Origin: Streptomyces diastatochromogenes | GTDB taxonomy: Bacteria > Actinomycetota > Actinomycetes > Streptomycetales > Streptomycetaceae | NCBI GenBank assembly: GCA_026913215.1 | Contig: JAPTYK010000001.1 | Span: forward strand, 2,480,001-2,544,000 | Direction of reading: 5' to 3' | Length of the DNA stretch: 64,000 nt | In this document: piece after piece, positions 43,901 to 60,562 of the stretch | How positions within the stretch are numbered: the stretch's first letter is position 1 | Layout of the letters: the number at the start of each line of letters is the position of its first letter | Program-made: the position numbers and the translations under genes | Notes under the pieces: model-generated | What the model saw: the letters and a program-made list of their open reading frames with translations, nothing else | Databases searched by the model: none | Told to the model about the DNA's origin: nothing

Positions 43901-46446
43901 GTGCCCGGTGAGAATCTGTCCCGCGACGAGGCCCACGAGCGGGCCGCGCTGCTGTCCGTCGACGGGTACGAGGTCGTCCTCGACCTGCGGTCGGCGGTCG
44001 GCGACTCCGACGAGCCGGTGCGCACCTTCCGCTCGGTGACGACGATCCGGTTCCGCCGCACGGGGACGGGCGACGCCACCTTCGCGGACCTGATCGCCCC
44101 CTCGGTGAACGCGGTCACCCTCAACGGCCGCTCCCTCGACCCGGCCGTCGTCTTCGACGGCGCGCGGATCGCGCTCGACGGCCTCGCCGACGAGAACACC
44201 CTCGTGGTGGACGCCCAGTGCGCCTACAGCCGGACCGGCGAGGGCATGCACCGCTTCGTCGACCCGGAGGACGGCGAGGTCTACCTCTACACGCAGTACG
44301 AGCCGGCCGACGCCCGCCGGGTGTACGCCAACTTCGAGCAGCCCGACCTCAAGGCCCCGTACCGCTTCTCCGTGACCGCGCCGGAGGGCTGGACGGTCTG
44401 GTCGAACGGCGCCGGGGAGCAGGACGCCGAGGGCGTGTGGCGGTTCGCGGAGACGGCGCCGATCTCCACGTACATCACCTGTGTCGTGGCCGGTCCGTAC
44501 CACTACGTGACCGACAGCTACACCCGTGGCGAGCTGGAGATCCCGCTCGGCGCGATGTGCCGGAAGTCGCTGGCGAAGCACTTCGACGCGGACGACGTCT
44601 TCCTGGTCACCAAGCAGGGCTTCGACTTCTTCCACGACAACTTCGACTACCCGTACCCCTTCGGGAAGTACGACCAGGCCTTCGTCCCCGAGTACAACCT
44701 CGGCGCGATGGAGAACCCGGGCATGGTGACCTTCCGCGAGGAGTACATCTACCGGGGCAAGGTCACCCGGGCCGCGTACGAGGCGCGGGCCAACGTCATC
44801 CTGCACGAGATGGCGCACATGTGGTTCGGCGACCTGGTCACCATGGTGTGGTGGGACGACCTGTGGCTGAAGGAGTCCTTCGCGGACTTCATGGGCTCCT
44901 TCGCGAACGCCGAGGCGACCCGCTTCACCAACAGCTGGGTGACCTTCGCCAACAACCGCAAGGCCTGGGCGTACCGCGCCGACCAGCTGCCGTCCACGCA
45001 CCCGATCACGGCCGACATCCGTGACCTGGAGGACGCCAAGCTCAACTTCGACGGCATCACGTACGCCAAGGGCGCCTCGGTCCTCAAGCAGCTCGTCGCG
45101 TACGCCGGGCGGGACGCCTTCCTGGAGGGCGCGCGCCGCTACTTCAAGCGCCACGCCTACGGGAACACGCGCCTGGGCGACCTGCTGTCGGTCCTGGAGG
45201 AGACCTCCGGGCGGGACATGAAGGCCTGGGCGAAGTCCTGGCTCCAGACCTCCGGCGTCAACAGCCTGACCCCGGCCGTCACCTACGACGCGGAGGGCCG
45301 GATCACCGAGCTCGCCGTCCTCCAGGAGGGCGACGAGCCGCGTCCCCACCGGGCGGCCGTCGGCCTCTACCGGCTCTCGGACGGGGAGCTCGTGCGGTAC
45401 GCGCGGGCCGAGGCCGACATCACCGGCGCCCGGACCGTCGTCACCGAGCTCGCGGGCCGGGAGAGGCCCGACCTGGTGCTCGTCAACGACGACGACCTCA
45501 CCTACTGCAAGATCCGCTTCGACGAGGGCTCGCTCGCGACCCTGCGGGCGCACCTCGGCGACATCACCGACCCGCTGGCCCGCGCCCTGTGCTGGTCGGC
45601 GCTGTGGAACCTGACCCGCGACGGGCTGATGCCCGCCCGGGACTTCGTCGCCGTCGCCCTCGCCTTCGCGGGCCGGGAGACCGACATCGGCGTCCTCCAG
45701 ATGGTGCACACCTGGGCGAAGTCGGCCGTCACCCTGTACGCGGCGCCCGCGTGGCGCGAGGAGGGCGGGCGGCTGCTCGCCGAGGGCGGCCTGCGCGAGC
45801 TGCGGCTCGCCGAGCCGGGCAGCGAGCACCAGCTGACCTGGGCGCGGTTCTTCGCCTCGACGGCCTCCACCGAGGCCGACTTCCAGCTCCTGGAGGGGCT
45901 GCTCGACGGCACGGCGAAGATCGACGGCCTCGACGTCGACCAGGAGCTGCGCTGGGCGCTGCTCTCCCGCTGGCCTCGCACGGCCGCGCGGACGAGGCCC
46001 GGATCGGCGAGGAGCTGGCCCGGGACGACACGGCCACCGGCAAGCGCCACCAGACCCGGCTGCTCGCCTCGCGGCCCTCGGCGGCGGTCAAGGCGCAGGC
46101 CTGGGCGCAGGTCGTCGAGGCGGACACCCTGTCGAACGCGCTGGTCGAGGCGACCATCGCGGGCTTCGTCCAGCCCTCGCAGCGCGAGCTGATCGCGCCG
46201 TACGCGGAGAAGTACTTCGCGGCGATCGAGCGGGTGTGGGACGAGCGGTCGATCCAGATCGGCATCCACGTGGTCCGGGGCCTGTTCCCGGGGCTCCAGG
46301 ACCGTCCGGAGACGCTGGCCGCGACGGACGCCTGGCTGTCGGAGCACGCGTCGGCCGCGCCGGCCCTGCGCCGCCTCGTCCTGGAGGCCCGCGACGACCT
46401 GGCGCGGGCCCTGCGGGCGCAGGAGTGCGACGGCCCGGCCTCGTGA
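43901..46446 (+). CDS. pepN: Aminopeptidase N (M1 family), first copy
   Basis: Zinc aminopeptidase releasing N-terminal residues. I chose the GTG at 43901 (VPGENLSRDEAHERAALLSV), preceded by an RBS-like GAAGGA, rather than the upstream ATG 43856, because the paralogue at 57876 starts in the same way. Exopeptidase motif GAMENPGMV, then the zinc site HEMAHMWFGDLVTMVWWDDLWLKESFADF. One missing base near 45978 gives 848 residues after correction. The C-terminal ERAP-like domain (RALRAQECDGPAS) is complete. A strong terminator follows. Confidence 0.93.
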
Positions 46447-46453
46447 GTCCTGG

Positions 46454-46486
46454 CCGATGGGGGCCGCGGTCCGCGGCCCCCATCGG
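46454..46486 (+). terminator. Terminator of the first pepN gene
   Basis: Perfect 16-bp inverted repeat CCGATGGGGGCCGCGG with a single unpaired base, 7 bp after the stop codon. Confidence 0.8.
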
Positions 46487-46583
46487 CAGTCGAACGTGCG
46501 TACTTTAGGGCGGTGTTGTCCCTGAATGTCGACGGGTGTGTAACAGGGGTTAGGGGAGCCTTCGGAAGCGGAAGACCCCCGGC

Positions 46584-47581
46584 ATGAACCACAACACCCC
46601 CATCACCCCCGCCCCCTCCCCCTCTCCTCCCGCACCGGCCGCGCGCAACGCCTCGCCTCCGCCGACCAGTTGAGGGCGCAGGGCGTCCCCGCCGCCGAGG
46701 TCGCCGCCCAGTGCCGGCCCGGCGGCTGGCAGCAGCTGCTCCCGGCGTCTTCCTGCTCCACCCCGGGCCGCCCACCAGCGAGGACCGGCTGCGGGCCGCG
46801 CTGCTCTACGCCCGCAGGACCGGGGCCGTGCCCCAGCAGGGCCCGGACGCGATGATCACCGGCCTCGCGGCGCTGACCCTGCACCGCTTCTCCTCCGCTC
46901 CCCGCTGACCGCCCTGGAGCGCATCGACGTGCTGGTGCCGCGCACCCGGCGGCTGCGCTCGACCGGCTGGGTGCGGGTGGTGCGCGCCCGAGTCGCCGGA
47001 GCCGGTGGAGCTCACGGGCCTCCCCGTCGCCCGGTCGCCCGCGCCGTCGCCGACGCGGTGTCGGGCCTCCCGGACGCGGAGACGGTGCGCCGGCTGCTCA
47101 CCGAGGCCGTGCGCGGCGGCCACTGCGAACCGGGCGCGGTCGTGAGGGAGTTGAGCCGGGCCCGGCTGCTGTCCCGGCCGCACGTGGTGGACGCGGTGGA
47201 CTCGCTGCTCGCCGAGGGGCGCGCCCGCTCCGAGCAGCGTCTCTACGAGATGGTGCGGGAGTTCGCGCTGCCGGACCCGCTGTGGAACGTGGACCTGCGG
47301 CTGCCGGGCGGCCCGCACCTGGGCGGGTGGACGCCTACTGGCCGGACCAGGCGGTGGCCGTGGAGCTGGACACCCGGGCGCCCCGGCAGGACGACGACGA
47401 GCTGTGGACCGAGTACACCCGCAAGCGGGAGCACCTGGAGCGGCTCGGCATCACGGTCGTCCACCTGACCCCGCGCAAGCTGCGCGAGGCGATGGACCAG
47501 CAGGCCACCGTGGTCCGTACGGCCCTGATGGCCGCGCCGGACCGGCACCCCGCCGCGTACGTCGTCGTCCTGCCCAGGTGA
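46584..47581 (+). CDS. AbiEi antitoxin-like / DUF559-like protein
   Basis: The N-terminal winged-helix-like part reads ADQLRAQGVPAAEVAAQ and WQQLLPGVFLLHPGPPTSED, then LRAALLYARRTGAVP, like the AbiEi antitoxin-type domain common in actinobacteria. The middle is helical (AVSGLPDAETVRRLLTEAVRGG). The C-terminus is a DUF559-type nuclease-like fold: VDAYWPDQAVAVELD with following Lys/Arg helix (TRKREHLERLGITVVHLTP). The frame is broken at five points in C/G-runs, so the start (ATG 46584) is provisional. No toxin partner is adjacent, so this is probably a regulatory or defence-associated orphan. Confidence 0.65.
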
Positions 47582-47585
47582 GGGC

Positions 47586-48721
47586 CTACTCCTTCGGGGC
47601 GGTCCCGCAGAACTCGGCCTCGATCACCTTCTGGGTGTCGCCCGTCCAGTCGGCGTTGAAGTTGCCGGCGAGGGAGTGCCCGCCGTCGCGGGTGACCTGG
47701 GCGAACGAGGAGGAGCCGTGGATGCCGCCGCCGTGGCCCCAGACCTCCACCCCGCAGCTCAGCTTGTCCTTCATCAGCCCGAGGCCGTAGCTCACGGTCG
47801 GGGAGATCGGGACGGTGGTCGTCATCTCGTTCAGACCCTCCTTCGTGAGGAGCCGGCCCTTGAGGAGGGCCGTGTAGAAGGTCTGGAGGTCACGGGAGTC
47901 GGAGATGATCTCGCCCGCCGCGCCCGCGATGCTCGGGTTGAGCGCGGAGACGTCGTGGACGGGGGCGTTCACGCCCGCCTGGAGCTTGGAGTAGGCCGGG
48001 CTGCTGGGCTGCGGCATGGCCGAGCGGGTCCCGGGGACGGTGGTGGCGCGGAGCTTGAGCGGCTTGATGATCCGGTTCTCGACGGCCTTGCCGTACGGGC
48101 GGCCGGTGACCTTCTCGATCACCATGCCGGCGAGGACGAAGTTGGTGTTGGAGTAGTTCCAGGAGGTGCCGGGGCGAAGTCCGGCTGGTGGGCCATGGCG
48201 ACGGAGACCAGCTGCTGCGGGGTCCAGGTGTCGTAGCGGTGCCGCAGGAAGTCCGGGCCGAAGACCTTCGCCTGGAAGCCGGGGTCGCTGGTGTAGCTGT
48301 AGATGCCGCTGGTGTGGTTGAGCAGCTGGCGGACGGTGATCTCGCTGCCGTCGTGGCCGTTGCCCCGGACGACGCCGGGGAGCCACTTCTCGACCGGGTC
48401 GTCGAGGTCGATGCGGCCCTCCGCCTGGAGCTGGAGGAGGACGGTGGCGGTGAAGGTCTTGGTGATGGAGCCGACGCGGAAGCGGTCGTCGCCGTTGCGC
48501 TCGCCGGCGGTGCCGGTCCAGCGGTCCCGGCCGTCGCGGGCCTGGGCCACGGCACCGGGGACGCCGTCGGCGACGGCCGTGTCCAGGGCCTGCTGGGTGG
48601 CCGCGTGGCCCTTGTGCCGCGCCGGTGCCGCGAGGGCGGGGGTGGCGAGGGCGGTGGCGGCGAGACCTGCCACCAGGGTGGCGGCGACGACGGTACGGGC
48701 GGTGGTGCGTGCGGCTGACAT
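47586..48721 (-). CDS. Secreted D-alanyl-D-alanine carboxypeptidase (S12/class C beta-lactamase family)
   Basis: Starts MSAARTTARTVVAATLVAGL with a Sec signal peptide ending near TPALAAPA. Active-site SITK (Ser85-Lys88), Tyr motif YSN (in WNYSNTNFVLAGMV), and the third motif HGGG (EVWGHGGGIHGSSSFAQ) are all present. Similar to the R61-type DD-peptidase family of Streptomyces, acting on cell-wall stem peptides outside the cell. One missing C near 48172 shifts the frame; 378 residues after correction. It converges with the AbiEi-like gene. Confidence 0.92.
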
Positions 48722-48846
48722 GCGGGCTCCCTGACATGCGGACGTGATCGGTGGCGATCCGGTCCGGCTCGGTCGTGCTCGGTCACGGGAGGGGACTTCA
48801 CGGTCCGGGAGGCGGGTTGAGAGCGATCTTGACGGTTGAGCGCTTT

Positions 48847-49314
48847 TCAGCCGTTCGCCGGGTTCGTGAGGCGGGAGCGGCCCACCGGGGGCCTCTCGCG
48901 CCACAGGTCGAGGCCGATGTCGACGAGTTCGACCCGGGTGAGGGAGGGCACGGTGTCGAGCGGGTGCCAGGCGGCGAGGTCCGTGGAGCCGCCGGTCTCG
49001 TGGCGCAGCGCACCCCCGGTGACCTGCGCTTCGTAGATGATCCGCAGGCCCTGCCAGTCGCCGGGCGCGGCGAGCCGGCGGAGCCAGGAGCGCCGGATGG
49101 AGTCGATGCCGAGGAGGGCGGTGGGCTCGGTCAGGTACCCCGTCTCCTCCTCGACCTCGCGGACGACGGTGTGGACGGGCTCCTCGCCGTGGTCCATGCC
49201 GCCGCCCGGCAGAGTCCACCGCTTGGTCCCGTCCTTCGCCACCCAGCGGGCGAGGAGCACCTCGCCGTCCCGGACGCACACGGCGTAGGCCGCCACCCGC
49301 AACTCCTGCTGCAT
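48847..49314 (-). CDS. Nudix hydrolase
   Basis: Hydrolyses nucleoside diphosphates linked to another moiety; substrate unknown. The 155-residue protein starts MQQELRVAAYAVCVRDGEVL. The Nudix box is intact (GGGMDHGEEPVHTVVREVEEETG, from about residue 37). It ends RSRLTNPANG. Upstream are the HPP and PNPOx genes in the same orientation, but the gaps are small and the order does not identify a pathway. Confidence 0.93.
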   Translation of the reverse strand: MQQELRVAAYAVCVRDGEVLLARWVAKDGTKRWTLPGGGMDHGEEPVHTVVREVEEETGYLTEPTALLGIDSIRRSWLRRLAAPGDWQGLRIIYEAQVTGGALRHETGGSTDLAAWHPLDTVPSLTRVELVDIGLDLWRERPPVGRSRLTNPANG

Positions 49315-49323
49315 GAACCGAGG

Positions 49324-49808
49324 TTAGAGCCAGTACGCGGGATACGTCCGCCCCGTGGCACGGGCGGCCGCCGGGCCGGCGGCGACCAGGAGCGCCGAGG
49401 CGAGCGCGAGAAGGCCGAGAAACGACCAGAAGGGCGGGTCCTGGAGGGCGACGATCACGGCCGTGGCGCGGCGGGCGAGTGCGGGGTGCGGGCCGTCGTC
49501 ATCACGCCGAGCGCCAGACCGCCCGCGACGGCCGCGGACCACGGGCCCGGTCCCGCGACGGTCAGCACCGCGAATCCGGTGAGGGCGGAGAGCAGTTGGC
49601 CGCCGATGACCGAGCGGGGCTGGGAGAGCGGGAGGTCGGGGGCGCCCGCCACGAGGGCCATGCTGGCGGCGAGGGGCGGGATGAGGAGGGGCTGGTGGAG
49701 GAGGGTGCCCGCCGCGACCAGGAGGAGGAGGGCGGTGACGGCGGCGGCGGTGGAGAGCAGGACGGTACGGGGGCGGGGGCGGGCGGGCGGGGCGGTGGCG
49801 GTCGTCAA
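49324..49808 (-). CDS. HPP family integral membrane protein
   Basis: The TTG start at 49808 is supported by a GGAGG located 5 bp upstream and by overlap with the preceding stop (TTGA). Four membrane segments are visible, with the family block LLIPPLAASMALVAGAPDLPLSQPRSVIGGQLLSALTGF and ALQDPPFWSFLGLLALASALLVAAG. HPP proteins are small four-helix membrane proteins linked in some organisms to nitrite transport, but no nitrite genes are seen here. One or two missing bases near 49480 shift the frame. Confidence 0.82.
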
Positions 49809-50691
49809 CGGGGCCTCCGGGGGCGCGGGGTGGTCAGGGCGTCGGCGGGTTCGCCGGGGAGTACTCCGGGGTGACCAGCGCAGGGGCTGCCGGACGGGTT
49901 TTCGATCGTGTGGTCGACGCGGAAGCGGGTCACGCGGTCCCCGGGGCCGTACGCGGTGCGGGCGCGGCCGCTGAGCTGGAGGGTGCGGCCCGTCTCCCAG
50001 TCGAGGAAGAGGAGTCCGGCGCGGCCGTCCGACTCCAGGTTGCCCAGGGTCAGGAACATCGCGTTGCCCGGGTAGTCGCGCCAGCTGAGCTCTCCGGGCG
50101 CGTCGACCCGGACGAAGCCGGGGTTGCCGCCGCGGTGGCTCGTGTCGAGGCCGTCGGGGGCGGCGGTGGCGATGAAGAAGGTGTCGGCGGACCGGATCCG
50201 GCGGATCTGGTCGGGGGTGAGCTCCTCGCCGTGCCGTACGGCACCGGCCTCGGGACCGGCGGGCCCGGAGCCGTACCACTCCCTCTTCTGGAGGTACTTC
50301 GGGCAGTTGGAGAAGACCTGCTCGGCCTCGATCGTGAAGCCGCGCGCACTGGTCCGGGCGGTGCCGTTGAGGCGCATGCGGCGGCGGGTGCGGGGTCGAG
50401 GGCGAGGGTGCCGACGGGGCGCCGTCGGGCACGCCCCGGGGAGGGCGGCGGCGACGGAGACCGTGTGGGGCCGGTGGCCCGGACGAAGCCCAGGGCACCG
50501 GTGAGCAGGGTGGACCAGACGCGGCCCCGGTCGTCCGCCGCGCCGATCACCAGCATCGGCTGGTCCTCCAGGAAGGCGGCGGCGACGGGGCGGATGCCGT
50601 CGGTGATGGAGCGGCCCACGTGGTCGGCGAGGTGCTGGACGCCGACGCGGTCCTGGACCGCGCGGGAGCCGGGGTGGTAGGCGGTGTTCAC
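49805..50691 (-). CDS. Pyridoxamine 5'-phosphate oxidase-like (FMN split-barrel) protein
   Basis: Starts MNTAYHPGSRAVQDRVGVQH. The PNPOx-like domain is seen in ADTFFIATAAPDGLDTSHRGGNPGFVRV, LSWRDYPGNAMFLTLGNLES and GLLFLDWETGRTLQLSGRA. Two indels between about 50460 and 50330 change the frame from the N-terminal half (FLEDQPMLVIGAADDRGRVW) to the C-terminal half. Its stop codon overlaps the TTG start of the HPP gene, so the two are coupled. Substrate unknown. Confidence 0.82.
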
Positions 50692-50734
50692 GGGGACCTC
50701 CGGGTGGGTGCGGGGGGCCAGGGGCCCGGACGCT

Positions 50735-51190
50735 CTAGAAGAAGCCGCAGGTGGGGGCCGTCTCCGACGGGGCCTGGGCGCCTTCCGCGCCCTTCGGGAC
50801 CGAGATCTCCAGGCGGGTGCCGTCGGGGTCGTGGAAGAAGATGCCGCCGGAGGCCGCGCCCTCGCGGTGGGCGACGACGCCCTCGTAGGCGAAGGTGGCG
50901 CCGCGGGCGGTGAGCGCGGCTTCGGCGGCGCGGACGTGGTCGAGGGACTCGGCCTCGAAGGCGAGGTGGTGCAGGCCGGGCCGGCCGGAGTCGTAGGTGC
51001 CCTCGGACTGCTGCCAGAGGGTGAGGACCAGGCGGCCGTCCTGGCCGAGGAAGGCGTAGCGGCTGTCCCGCTCCGCGCCCTCGCCGAGGACCTCGAAGCC
51101 GAGGACGTCGGCGTAGAAGCCGAGCGAGCGGGTCAGGTCGGTGACGTTGATGCCGACGTGGTGGGTGGTGAGCGTGCCGATCGCGGACAT
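50735..51190 (-). CDS. VOC family (glyoxalase/dioxygenase-like) protein
   Basis: The 151-residue protein starts MSAIGTLTTHHVGINVTDLT with two betaalphabetabetabeta modules. Metal-site candidates are His in THHVGI, His in GLHHLAFEAE and Glu in TRLEISVP. It could be a glyoxalase, dioxygenase or resistance protein. It is divergent from the CGNR regulator gene with 129 bp between starts, containing GGGGTTAG operator copies. That pairing suggests the regulator controls it. Confidence 0.9.
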   Translation of the reverse strand: MSAIGTLTTHHVGINVTDLTRSLGFYADVLGFEVLGEGAERDSRYAFLGQDGRLVLTLWQQSEGTYDSGRPGLHHLAFEAESLDHVRAAEAALTARGATFAYEGVVAHREGAASGGIFFHDPDGTRLEISVPKGAEGAQAPSETAPTCGFF

Positions 51191-51225
51191 GACGGTCCCT
51201 CTCCGGTGCGGCCGGCCCCCTCGGG

Positions 51226-56566
<5,341 letters not shown>

Positions 56567-56580
56567 TCCCCCGCCCCTCC

Positions 56581-56616
56581 GGAGGGGCGGCTTCCCGTGC
56601 GGGGAGCCGCCCCTCC
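56581..56616 (+). terminator. Terminator of asd
   Basis: A 16-bp stem GGAGGGGCGGCTTCCC with complement (one G-U pair) and a GTGC loop, 15 bp after the stop codon. Confidence 0.75.
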
Positions 56617-56645
56617 GGCGTGCCCGGCCGTGCCAGAGTTCCCCC

Positions 56646-57823
56646 ATGACCCAGATACCCGAGGGGGCCGACGTCGCGGTGCCCCCGCAGGACCTTCATG
56701 TCGCGGTCAGCTGGCGCACCGGGCACGGGGTGCCCGACGTGGACGTGTCCGCGCTGCTCCTCGGGGCCGGGGAGCGGGTGCGGGGCGATGACGACCTGGT
56801 CTTCTACAACCACGCGGAGCACCGCTCGGGGGCCGTCCGGCACCTGGGAAGTCGGCCCCGGCGCGCCCGGCAGCCCGGCCGCGGACTGGCTGTGGCTGGA
56901 CCTCGCGCGCGTGGAGCCCGACGTGGGGCGCCTGGTGATCGCCGCCTCCGCCGACGGCGGCGCCTTCGGTCAGGTGCCCGAGCTCGACGTGCGGGTCACG
57001 GACGGGGCCGGGAACCCGGTGGCGTACTGCGCGATCGGGGACGCGACGACGGAGACGGCCTTCGTCTTCGGGGAGTTCTACCGGCGGGACGGCGGCTGGC
57101 GGTTCCGGGCGGTCGGCCGGGGGTACGCCTCGGGGCTCGCCGGGCTCGCGACGGACCTCGGCATCGTGGTGGAGTACCCGCCGCCGCCGATCCCGGGCCC
57201 CGGCTACGTGCCCCGCCGCCGCCCCGGCGCCCGCCGCCCCGCCCGTGCCGGTGTCCGATCCGTACGGCGGGGAGTTCCGGCCCTGCGTGTACCAGGGGCG
57301 CGGCAAGGAGACCGTGCACTGCGACCCGGGGCTTCCGGCGGGGCACTGGGTGCTCCTGGAGATCGAGTCGTACCACTCGCTGTCGACGACGATCGAGATC
57401 TGCGACGCGTACGGGCGGGCCGAGGACTTCCTGCTCACCGCGTACGAGGACGACGTACGCGCGCGTACGGTCGCCCTGGTGCCGCGGGCCCGCCCGCTGA
57501 CGCTGCGGGTGGAGGCCGACGCGCCGTGGACGCTGCGGGTGCTGCCGCTGGCCCACGCCCGCCGTTTCGACAGTCACGTCGAGGGGATCGCGCACGATCT
57601 GGTGGTCTACGAGGGCCGCCCGGGGTGCTCGACTTCCTGCACCACGGGAGTCCCACTTCACGGTGCACCAGCACACCCGCCGCTGGACCCGCTCTACGAC
57701 GACGAGGAGCAGGACCTGCTGGTCAACGAGATCGGGGAGGTCCGGGCGAGCGCTCCGGTGCCGGGGCCGGGGCTGTTGCGGATCAGCGGCGACGGGCCGT
57801 GGAAATGCTCCGTGCGCCGTTGA
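56646..57823 (+). CDS. TerD-family protein with an uncharacterised C-terminal domain
   Basis: The N-terminal TerD domain (residues 1 to ~180) includes HVAVSWRTGHGVPDVDVSALLLGAGERV, the calcium-binding-type acidic block DDLVFYNHAEHRSG, WLWLDLARVEPDVGRLVIAAS, and GEFYRRDGGWRFRAVGRGYASGL. After a Pro-rich linker the C-terminal half (~190 residues: YGGEFRPCVYQGRGKETVHC, EIESYHSLSTTIEICDAYG, VALVPRARPLTLRVEADAPW, ARRFDSHVEGIAHDLVVYEG) is not a family I recognise; it looks beta-rich with two Cys. TerD proteins belong to tellurite-resistance/stress systems. Three to four indels occur. It precedes pepN with 52 bp. Confidence 0.82.
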
Positions 57824-57875
57824 CCCGGCCCGTGGAAGGATGGCCCAAACGTCACGAAACCGAGGAGTTGACCGG

Positions 57876-60451
57876 GTGCCTGGGACCAACCTGACCCGTG
57901 AAGAGGCTCAGCAGCGGGCGGCGCTGCTGACCGTGGACGCGTACGAGGTCGACCTCGACCTCAGCGGTGCGCAGGAGGGCGGCACCTACCGGTCCGTCAC
58001 CACCGTCCGCTTCGATTCCGCCGAGGCGGGCGCCGAGACCTTCATCGATCTCGTCGCCCCCGCCGTCCACGAGGTCGTGCTCAACGGCCGCTCGCTGGAC
58101 GTCGCCGCCGTCTTCCGCGACTCGCGGATCGCGCTCGCCGGCCTGGCCGAGGGCCGCAACGAGCTGAAGGTCGTCGCCGACTGCGCGTACACCAACACCG
58201 GTGAGGGCCTGCACCGCTTCGTCGACCCGGTCGACGACCAGGCCTATCTGTACACCCAGTTCGAGGTGCCGGACGCGCGGCGGGTCTTCGCCTCCTTCGA
58301 GCAGCCCGACCTGAAGGCGACCTTCCAGTTCACCGTGAAGGCCCCGAGCGGCTGGTCGGTGATCTCGAACTCGCCGACGCCGAAGCCCGAGAACGACGTG
58401 TGGGTCTTCGAGCCGACCCCGCGCATCTCCACGTACATCACGGCCCTCATCGTCGGCCCGTACCACTCGGTGCACTCGACGTACGAGAAGGACGGGCAGG
58501 TCGTCCCGCTGGGCATCTACTGCCGTCCGTCGCTGGCCGAGTTCCTGGACGCGGACCACATCTTCGACGTGACCCGTCAGGGCTTCGACTGGTTCCAGGA
58601 GAAGTTCGCCTACGACTACCCGTTCGCCAAGTACGACCAGCTGTTCGTGCCGGAGTTCAACGCGGGCGCGATGGAGAACGCGGGCGCGGTCACCATCCGC
58701 GACCAGTACGTCTTCCGCTCGAAGGTGACGGACGCGGCGTACGAGCGGCGCGCCGAGACCATCCTCCACGAGCTCGCCCACATGTGGTTCGGCGACCTCG
58801 TCACCATGGAGTGGTGGAACGACCTGTGGCTGAACGAGTCGTTCGCCACCTACACCTCGGTCGCCTGCCAGGCCTCCGTCGCGGGCACCCGCTGGCCGAA
58901 CGCCTGGACCACCTTCGCCAACGCGGAGAAGACCTGGGCCTACCGCCAGGACCAGCTGCCGTCGACGCACCCGATCATGGCCGAGATCAACGACCTGGAG
59001 GACGTGCTCGTCAACTTCGACGGCATCACGTACGCCAAGGGCGCCTCGGTCCTCAAGCAGCTCGTGGCCTACGTCGGCCAGGACGAGTTCTTCAAGGGCG
59101 TCCAGGCGTACTTCCAGGCGCACGCCTTCGGGAACACCCGCCTGTCCGACCTCCTCGGCGCGCTGGAGGAGACCTCCGGCCGCGACCTGAAGACCTGGTC
59201 GAAGGCGTGGCTGGAGACGGCCGGCATCAACATCCTCCGCCCGGAGATCGAGACCGACGAGAACGGCGTCATCACCTCCTTCGCCGTCCGCCAGGAGGCC
59301 CCGGCGCTGCCCGCCGGCGCCAAGGGCGAGGCCGTGCTGCGCCCGCACCGCATCGCGATCGGCTTCTACGACCTGGACGGGGCCGGCAAGCTGGTCCGCA
59401 CCGACCGCCTGGAGCTGGACATCGCGGCGGCCGAGCTGACCCCGGTCGCGGAGCTGGCCGGCAAGGCCCGTCCGGCGGTCGTCCTCCTCAACGACGACGA
59501 CCTGTCGTACGCGAAGGTCCGCCTCGACGCCGTGTCCCTGGCGAACGTCACCGCGCACCTCGGCGACTTCGCCGAGTCCCTGCCGCGCGCCCTGTGCTGG
59601 GCCTCGGCCTGGGACATGACCCGCGACGGCGAGCTCGCCACCCGCGACTACCTGGACCTGGTGCTCTCGGGCATCGCCAAGGAGTCCGACATCGGCGTGG
59701 TGCAGTCGCTCCAGGGCCAGGTGAAGGCGGCCTCGACCTGTACGCGGCGCCGGAGTGGCGCGCGACCGGTCTGGCGCGCTGGGGAGCCTTCGCGCAGGAG
59801 CAGCTGCGCGCGGCCGAGGGCGGCAGCGACCACCAGCTGGCGTGGGCGCGGGCGTTCGCGGCGACGGCCCGTGAGGACGCGGAGCTCGACGTGCTCGCCG
59901 GGCTGCTCGACGGCTCCGAGGTCATCGAGGGCCTGGCCGTCGACACCGAGCTGCGCTGGGCGTTCGTGCAGCGCCTCGCGGCCACCGGCCGCTTCGAGGA
60001 GGCGGAGATCGCCGCCGAGCTGGAGCGCGACCGCACGGCGGCGGGCGAGCGGCACGCGGCGACCGCGCGCGCGGCCCGTCCGACCGAGGCGGCGAAGGCG
60101 GAGGCCTGGGCCTCGGTCGTCGAGGACGACAAGCTGGCGAACGCCGTGCAGGAGGCCGTCATCGGCGGCTTCGTCCAGGCCGACCAGCGCGAGCTGCTCG
60201 CCCCGTACGCGGCGAAGTACTTCGCGTCGATCAAGCACGTCTCGGAGACCCGCAGCCACGAGATGATCCAGCAGATCGTGGTCGGCCTCTACCCGACGCT
60301 CCAGGTCTCGCAGGAGACCCTGGACGCGACGGACGCGTGGATCGCCGCGAACAACCCGGTCCCGGCGCTGCGGCGTCTGGTGACGGAGTCGCGCGCGGGC
60401 GTCGAGCGTGCCCTGAAGGCGCGTGCGGCGGACGCGGCCGCCGCGAAGTGA
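57876..60451 (+). CDS. pepN: Aminopeptidase N (M1 family), second copy
   Basis: GTG start 57876 (VPGTNLTREEAQQRAALLTV). GAMENAGAV and the zinc site HELAHMWFGDLVTMEWWNDLWLNESFATY are intact. It shares the full domain order with the copy at 43901: N-terminal beta, catalytic, and helical C-terminal domains (LARWGAFAQEQLRAAEGGSDHQLAWARAF). One missing base near 59737 leads to 858 residues. It ends ALKARAADAAAAK. The two copies differ clearly through their length, so this is not a recent duplication. A bidirectional terminator follows. Confidence 0.94.
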
Positions 60452-60462
60452 CACCGGCTGAA

Positions 60463-60500
60463 CGACGAAGGGGCGCCTCCCCACGGAGGCGCCCCTTCGT
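60463..60500. terminator. Bidirectional terminator between pepN and alc
   Basis: Perfect 17-bp inverted repeat GACGAAGGGGCGCCTCC with a 4-nt loop between convergent stop codons. Confidence 0.85.
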
Positions 60501-60562
60501 CTGCTTGAGTCCGCCCGGCGGACGGGCGTCGGCGCGCGGCCGCGCCGCCGGGCGGAAGCGTG

